Shown in pieces: positions 13,182 through 22,100 of a DNA stretch of 64,000 nt. The stretch is from Limnomonas spitsbergensis. Its lineage: Eukaryota > Chlorophyta > Chlorophyceae > Chlamydomonadales. The stretch covers positions 496,001 to 560,000 of the forward strand of contig JAYJMM010000065.1 in the NCBI GenBank assembly GCA_037349105.1, in the 5' to 3' direction. The position numbers and the translations under genes were made by a program. The notes beneath the pieces are model-generated. The model was not told where the DNA came from. It searched no databases and worked only from the letters and a program-made list of their open reading frames with translations. The stretch's first letter is position 1, and each line of letters starts with the position of its first letter.

Positions 13182-16100
13182 CTCCTCCCCTCCCCCTCCC
13201 CTGCTCACCTGCAACACTCCCAGGTTGTTATGAGCCTCGGCATAGTCTGGACTGGCATGAATGGCCGCCACCAGGAGAGCCAGTGCCTCATGCGCCCGGC
13301 CCATGGACGTGTACACCACGCCCAGGTTGTTCAGGCTCTGAGAGCAACAGGAGGCAGTACGGGAGGTACAGTGTGTATCACACATTACATGCGTAAAAGT
13401 ACGGGCAGCACACCGTGCACACCACTCATCAAACAAATTGTGCCAATACAATGTGGACCACTCGCCAAACGAGCAGTACATTGTTTTCAAACATCAACAC
13501 CCATAGGGTGTGCAGCGTAACATGTATCATACATTACACGGGCAGTACAGTGTGTATCTTACATCACACTAGCAGTACAATGTACATCTCATACAACACA
13601 AGTGAAGTACGGTTGTAGGGGTAATGCGTGTTGGACAATACTCTAGAGACAAGCCTTGGGAGATACACAGGACACCCAGATTGTTGCAGATCTGAGAAAA
13701 GGGGGTAACCGTACAAGCAGTATGACCACCTTATGCCTCGTACTGCTGGTGAATCACTTCATGACTTATAGTGCCTACTAACCTGGATATCGCACAAGTA
13801 GTACAACACGCAAGCAGTACACCACAAACAGTACAGCACTCAATAAGTACAACACACAGGACTTCATATTCCTCACCCCAGGTACATCACCCGAGGTACA
13901 TTGCCTGAGGTACATGAACTGATGTACATCGCCTGAGGTACATCACCTGAGGTGTGTACATCACCTGAGGTTTGCACTCCACCGCACGCTCCACGTTGTC
14001 CCGCTCCCGGTACATCCCACCCACCCAACTGGTCCACCCACAAGCAGTACAAAGCAGTGCATTGTGCTCCTCACCTGAGGAAAGTTTGGCCGTATCGTGA
14101 GTGCGGCCATGTAGCACTCCACCGCTCGCTCCAGATTGTCCCGCTCCTTATACAGCACGCCGAGGTTATTGTGTGCCTCCACGCAGAGTGGGTTAAAGTA
14201 CAGCGAGAGCTCATACATGAACAACGCTTTGTCCAGCTGTCAGGGGGCAGGGGGGCAGGGATCAGGGTTCAGGGGGGCAGGGATCAGGGTTCCAAGGCTT
14301 TTGATTGGTTACTTTCAAGTGCAGAAGAAACAAGGTACGGCAAAGAAATTTCAAATAACCTGAAATCTTGCAAATTGTACCGCTTTTCAGATGTACAGGA
14401 TCAATACGGCATGTTCACTTAAAGTCAAAGGTTAAGCGAGGGACATAGGTCAGACCAACCAAAATAAGTAAACGCCCGATGCCTTCTCTGTCTCACTAAG
14501 AAGTAAACGCCCGATTCCCTTCTCTGTCTCACCAAGCATATTCAGGATTTCAGGGTTTCAAACGAAAAGAGGAAAAACAGGAAAAAGAAAGAAAGAAAAC
14601 AACGCCCCGCAGGGGCGTGAGGGTTAAAGGAACAGTGCGGCATGGGCCCGGGCCGCGTCCGCGCCGGTACCATCATAACATGAGAAAATTCATAAAAGCT
14701 ACGGTGGCTTGCGCTTCCGGCTGTGTTTGGCTGGCTGGCTGGTAAATCAGCATGCTGGGGAGTACTCTACGTCTAATCTGCACAAAACAGTGTAAGAGTT
14801 TCTAGCATGCACATGCATTTTTACGGTTACCATGCAGGAGAGAGCAAGCCATGGATTGCTGTCAGAGAGGTGAAACAATTAAGTTGTTGACAGTCTATAA
14901 ATTTAAAACATCCAACCGACATCCAATCTCCCTCCCACCCGCCATGATCACCATCCCAACCAACTTGTCGTACATCCCAACCGCCATGATGTACATCACA
15001 CCCACCCACCTGGCCTGTTTCTGAGAACGCAACACCCAAGTTGTACATTGCATCCGAGTACTTTGGGTTGTGGGCCAGCGCCCGCTCGTACAGCGCGATT
15101 GATTCGGCAACGAGTCCCTCCATCTTGATGCGCGTCCCTAGGTCAGTCAGGGCGATCGCCAGATTGACCTGACCAGAGAGGAGACAGCAGGGGGGTGTAA
15201 ACCCTTAACCCTTAACCCTTAACCCTTAACCCTTAACCCTTAACCCAACACCGTGCAACCCACAACCCTTAATGTGCGTCTCTGCAGCTCTATGTCCCTA
15301 GATCTGTCAGCGCAATAGCCAGGTTGACCTGAGCGGGGAGGAGACAGCAGGGGGGTGTAAACCCCGAACCCTTAACCCCTTTAAGCTTGATGCATGCCCC
15401 TAGGTTTGTCAGGGCGATCGCTAGGTTGACCTGATCAGGGAGGACACAAGGGGGGGGGGGGTCAACAGTGTCCGTCTGTACTACATAGCCCTTTAGTACC
15501 GCTTAACCCTGAAGTACTGCTTAACCCTTTACTACCGCTAAACCCCAAAGTACTGCTACACCCTCATGTACTGCTTAACCCTTAAATACCGCCAAAACAT
15601 TGAGTAGTGATAAACCCTTAGCGCCAAACCCTTATGTACCGCTGAGCCCCAAACAACCAGTACACCCTTAATGCTGGCAAGCACTCAACCCTAACCCCTG
15701 GCCGCACCTTGACAATGGTGAAGTTGGGGGATGCCTCCAACGCCCTCTCGTAGCAGGCAATGGCGCGCTCCAGGTCACCGCGCTCCTTATAAATCACGCC
15801 CATGTTGCAGTGGGACTGGCAGAGGGGGAGGGGGAGGGGGGGGGAGTCAAGCCCATGTTGCAGTGGGACTGGCAGAGGGGGAGGGGGAGGGGGGGGGAGT
15901 CACGCCCATGGTGCAGTGGGACTGGCAGAGGGGGAGGGGGAGGGGGGGGGAGTCAAGCCCATGTTGCAGTGGGACTGGCAGAGGGGGAGGGGGGGGGGGT
16001 GGGGTGGCTGAAAGGGGGGCACAGGGGGGGGGTACAGGGGGGGGGGTGCAGGGGGAGGGAAGTAGGGACTGGCAGGGGGGCACATGGGGGGGTACAGGGG

Positions 16101-19100
16101 GGGGGGTGCAGGGGGAGGGAAGTAGGGACTGGCAGGGGGGCACAGGGGGGGGGTACAGGGGGGGGGGGTGCAGGGGGAGAGAAGCAGGGACTGGCAGGGG
16201 GGCACAGGGGGGGGGGGTACAGGGGGGGGGGGGTGCAGGGGGAGGGAAGTAGGGACTGGCAGGGGGGCACAGGGGGGGGGTACAGGGGTGTGTGTGCAGG
16301 GGGGGGGGTGCAGGGGGAGGGAAGTAGGGACTGGCAGGGGGGCACAGGGGGGGGGGGTACAGGGGGGGGGGGGTGCAGGGGGAGGGAAGTAGGGACTGGC
16401 AGGGGGGCACAGGGGGGGGGTACAGGGGTGTGTGTGCAGGGGGGGGGGTGCAGGGGGAGGGAAGTAGGGACTGGCAGGGGGCATAGGGGGGGGTACAGGG
16501 GGGGGGGTGCAGGGGGAGGGAAGTAGGGACTGGCAGGGGGGCATAGGGGGGGGTACAGGGGGGGGGGTGCAGGGGGAGGGAAGTAGGGACTGGCAGGGGG
16601 GCATAGGGTGTGAGTGGTAGGGAGGTCTAATTTCTTAACATGAAAAGTGTACCGAGTCAAGCCTCATCTTCAGGGATCATAGAAAGAAAGACTACTCCTC
16701 CGCCGAAGCAGGAGGCGTGAGACCGCTCGACCCACAGCAGTTCTATCCTACCAAGGATAGCCCGCTCACGACATTCTAAGGGGCACATCTTCAGAGATCA
16801 TAACATTGAAATACCTTGAGCGACCTTGAGCGACCATTTGCGTTTATTTTAGTCATATGTTTATATAGGGCGGCTGGCGAGGTGTTCACCTGGGAGTAGC
16901 TGGGCAGAAGCTGCACAGCGCGTTGGTAGTGCTCAAGGGCTCGGTCGTACTGCGCATGGCGTGAAGGTGGAAGGAAGGTGGAAGAGCGGGGAGGAGAAGG
17001 TGGGGAGAAGATGGGGGGAGGTGAGAGGAAGGTGGCGTGAAGGTGAGAGGAAGGTGCCCTAGTGGGGCATATTTTTTCTTGCCTCCTTGCTTCCTTGCTT
17101 GTACCAGCAACTGACTAATCCTTTACCGCAACTGCTCTGCCAACCCGTCACATCTCGCTGGCGGGAGCTCCAAGGTCAAATGGTGACGGTGCGGACGTGG
17201 CCTTCGCAAGGGCCAGAGTAGCCCGATACGGAAATACGGTACGGTCAAATGGTACGGTACGTTTTTTGGTGCGGTCCGGACAAAATGGACAGCCTGGTAA
17301 GAAAATGACTGATTCGTTTCCTTCACACTGTGCAGTATTGCTAAACAGTGTGGTGCGGTGAACTGAACGGGGATTTGGGCCCATACGGCCGTACTGGGTA
17401 ACCGTGGGACGTGATCTTTGCCCATGCCCGCACTGTGCCCAACACCTTCACGCCCTTTGCGGAGCCCAGTCCTCATCATTTTTCACACATTTATCAGTGC
17501 GCATGTGGCCTTGGCCCATGCTGCACTGCTCCCTTCAACTTCATGTCCCTGCCGGGCGTAGTTTACGCCTGAAAAAAAACGCTAAACCCACGCCCTTCAC
17601 AATTCTTACGCCCTCCGCAGGGGCATGGAGGTGAATGAGGGTTTAGCTGACCCTTGAAGCTATACCCGAAATGAGGTTTCAGCTTCAAGGGCACGCTGAA
17701 CCCTAAATTAGCTTTACTCTGTAAGCGCATTAGGGTTAAGCTTAAACCCTAGGCTACACCCTGCGTGGACGTTTTTTTCCTTCTTGCTCACCTGCTGCAT
17801 CTCGCTGGTCAGCATGCCCAGGTTGCAATGAGCCGCACTGTTTCCTAGACTCGAACGCCCCTAGGGGGGGTCATAGTTTCCTTCCTTCTTGCTCACCTGC
17901 CGCATCTCGCTAGTCAGCACCCCCAGGTTGTAATGAGCCGCCGCACAAGTGGGACATACCTACGCCTCAGGGGGGAAATGTTTTTTCAGGAAGCAGATCT
18001 GGGAAACCAGATCTAGGTTCAGACGGCGCAAATGGGACAATCCTGTTTTTAGGGATATTAGGGTTTTCAGGAGGCTGATCTAGATATGGGAAACTAGATC
18101 TAGGTTCAGTCCCAGGTATTGATATCGGTGGAAGTGGGACACACCCGGGTCTTGGGAAATCAGGGTTTTCAGGAAGCAGATCTAGATCCAGCTCATTAGA
18201 TCCAGGTCCAGACCCAGATCTTGATACAGGGGCAATGAAGGTGCACCAGGCGCAAGTAGGGCGCACCTGCATCTCAGAAAATGTACCGTTTGCAGGAAGC
18301 AGAAGCAGATGCAACAGGAAATGGATCCAGATCCAATCAGGCTGGGTCCAGATCAGAAATGATGATAGGGTACATTTCCGAAGAGGGTACATATCCCGAT
18401 AGGGTTCATATCCAAATTTCGAACAGGGCACTGTATTAAGATGCATGACTTCAATGTTAAGAAAGATGTCCCACCCACACCCTGAACCGTAACCGTAACC
18501 GTAACCGCAACCGTAGCCGTAACCGCAACCATAACCGCAACCATGACCGCAACCGTAGCCGTAACCGCAACCGTAACCGCAACCGCAACCGTAACCGTAA
18601 CCGCAACCATGACCGTAACCGCAACCATAACCGCAACCATGACCGCAACCGTAGCCGTAACCGCAACCGTAACCGCAACCGCAACCGTAACCGTAACCGC
18701 AACCATGGCCGTAACCGCAACCATAACCGCAACCTTGGCCGTAACCGCAACCGTAACCGCAACCGCAACCGTAACCGTAACCGCAACCGTGACCGTAACC
18801 GCAACCGTAACCATGACGGTAACCATAACCATAACCACAACCGACCCTTTCGTAAGAAGTAAGAAGTACGTATGGTTTCTAATCCTTCGTGCTTATTAAC
18901 GAATCCCTAGGTATAGGCGATCCCAAGGGACAGACCTTACCGTACAGGATCTGCACATAGTGTATGAATCACTCACAGGTACCTCAGAGATTTTTTAAGA
19001 AGTACGTATGGTTTCTAATCCTTCGTGCTTATTATCGAATCCCTAGGTATAGGCGATCCCAAGGGACAGACCTTACCGTACAGGATCTGCACATAGTGTA

Positions 19101-22100
19101 TGAATCACTCACAGGTACCTCAGAGATTTTTGCGATTTCCCTCCCGACCAACTACGGCATTTCACGCTAAGAGGTTTGAAACCAATCGATCAGGTGACTC
19201 CAGTGGGATTCGAACCCGCATCCCCATTCTTTGCAGAATGATGCTCTACCAAAAGAGCTACTGAACCACCCTAATTATTCCTCCTCATACCTGTACTGCT
19301 TGCAGATACTTTGCCATGGCCTCCACTGTGCTACCGGCCGCCTTGAGCTGGGTGCCTAGATCTGCAAGGACCAGCGCCAGCGCCTCACTGACTTGTAAAT
19401 TGTCTGCGAGCAGCGGGGAGGCGGGGGGGGGGGGTAGAAGGGTGGGGCGGGGAGGGGTGGATTGGATTGAGTCATGACAGATGGTTATACATTGGTGGGT
19501 GGAAGGGTGGGTGGAAGGGTGGGTGGGTGGAAGTGCATGTGGGTGGGTGGGTGGGTAGGTGGAAGGGTGGGTGGAAGGGTGGGTGGAAGGGTGGGTGGAA
19601 GGGTGGGTGGAAGGGTGGGTGGGTGTGAGTGCATGTGGGTGGGTGGGTGGGTAGGTGGAAGGGTGGGTGGGTGGAAGTGTATGTGGGTGGGTGGGTGGGT
19701 AGGTGGAAGGGTGGGTGGAAGGGTGGAAGGGTGGAAGGGTGGAAGGAGGCATTGTACGGAAGAAAATCCACACCCTGAGGTGTGGATAAAGGAAGGCACC
19801 CGTCCGGCCGTAGCACTGGGTCGCCTACCATGTAGCTTTGTGTGCGGCTAACCAGCACCCGGGCATACCAGAGGTTTGTATCGAGTTATGACAAACGTTA
19901 TCCAATGGGTGACTCGGTGGAAGGAAAGGTGGGTGAATGGGTCGGTGGGAGGAAGGGTGGATGGCAGCATTGTATCGAGTTGTCACACCTTCACATAGGG
20001 GTGAGCATACTTGCTTTGCCTTCCCTTTTAGAGAAAGTTCTTTGGGGTTGGGATTCATGGATGTACGGATTCTAGATTGTCGATGCCAGATTTCAATCGG
20101 AAGTGAAGAGTTTTGGCGACAACTTTCCCTGACGGCAGCATCAAAATAAACCATTTATTCCCGCGGGAAGGCAAATCAGATCAAATATAATGTAATCAAA
20201 TCAAATACAATTAAATTAAATCTACAGCATTGAGTATGCCTCCAGCACATCCAGCAGCATGGTTCCGCTTAACTACTTAACCCCTCGCTCGACCCTGTCA
20301 GATATCTGTAGACCTCCCCACCATATATATTTAGGCATCGGCAATATGACATCATATTATATAGTATATAAAGCACATTGTACATGATATCATATATATT
20401 CGAATTCGGCATATCAGATTTACTTAATATCAAGAAGGGAAAATCACGAAGGTCGCGACTGAAAACGCGGAAATACGGCATTTCAGCTACTTTCGGCTAC
20501 TTGTGAGACACGCGCAGGCGTTCTCGTCCGATTCTAAACTCTCATAATAATCGTGTGGCCTGGAAAGTAAAATATCTATGATTTCATTTTAAGCTGTCCT
20601 CAGGGCAGACTGTCGAAACAAACATTTAATATCTGACTGATGACTCGCAACGGAAATCTTCAAGCATCCCTCAACCCCAAACAACGTTCATTATGAGGGA
20701 AGGCAGAGCGACTCTACGGTAAATAAAATCTCTCCTTAAACATAAGATCTCCTTGTATCTCGAAGCCCCTCGGATCTACTCAGATCTACTCGGATCTACT
20801 TGGATCTACTCACCTGGGGCGATCTCATGCGCTGTGGAATACGCCGCCAGCGCATCCAGCAGCATGGCCCTGCCCTTGTACAACGCCCCAACCGACATGA
20901 CGGTTGGGAGGTGGGAAGGGTTGAGGGTCAGGGCGGACATGAAGGTGGCAAACGCCTGAGCGGAGAAGTTACGGTTAGGGGGGCAGGAATGGCAGTTAGG
21001 GATGAGGGTGTGGCGGTTAGGGATGAGGGTAAAAATGCATGATCAAACGAGTGACGGTTAGGGGTGCAGGAATGGTGGTTAGGTATGAAGGCGTGGCGGT
21101 TAGGGGCACAGGAGGGGCGGATAGGGATGACGTCGTGGACATTAAGGGATGAGAGTTTGGCGGTTAGGGATGAGGATGAGGCGGTTAGGGATGAGGGTGT
21201 GGCAGTTAGGGATGAGGGCGTGGCGGTTAGGGGCACAGAAGGGGCGGACAGGGATACCGTTGTGGCCATAAGGGATGAGAAAGCGGCGGATAGGGATGAG
21301 GGTGCGGCGTTTAGAGATGAAGAGGAGGCGTTTAGGGATAAAGAGGAGGCGGTTAGGGATGAAGAGGAGGCGGTTAGGGATGAAGAGGAGGCGGTTAGGG
21401 ATGAAGAGGCGGTTTGGAATGAGGGTTTGGCGGTTAGGGATGAGAATGTAGTGGTTAAGGATGAGCATGAGACAGTTGGGGATGAGGATGAGGCGGTAAG
21501 GGATGAGCATGCGGCGGTAAGGGATGAGGATGAGGCGGTTAGGGATGAGCATGCGGCGGTAAGAAATGAGGATGAGGCGGTTAGGGATGAGAATGTGGTA
21601 GTTAAGGAAGAGCATGAGGCGTTAAGGGATGAAGGAGTAGCGGTTAGGGATGAGGGTGTGGCGGTTAGGTTTGAGGATATAGCGGTCAGGGATAAGGATG
21701 AGGCGGTTAGAGATGAGGGAGTGGCGGTTAGGGATGAGGGAGTGGCGGTAAGGGATGAGGGAGTGGCGGTTAGGGATGAGGGAGTGGCGGTTAGGGATGA
21801 GGGAGTGGCGGTTAGGGATGAGGGAGTGGCGGTTAGGGATGAGGGAGTGGCCGTTGGGGATGAGGGAGTGGCGGTTGGGAATGAGGGAGTGAAGGTTAGG
21901 GATGAGGGAGTGACGGTTAGGAATGAGGAAGTGGCGGTTAGGGATGAGGGAGTGGCGGTTAGGGGTGAGGGAGTGACGGTTAGGGATGAGGGAGTGGCGG
22001 TCAGGGATGAGGGAGTGGCGGTCAGGAATAGAGGGGTGGCATGAAATACATACGAAAAACTGTACAATTGATTGGACCCAGGTACAAATGTCTTTGGTCG

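Noticed and set aside
15731..16660. Gly-rich and Pro-rich frames of 170-240 codons
   Set aside because: G-run array; frames on both strands mirror each other.
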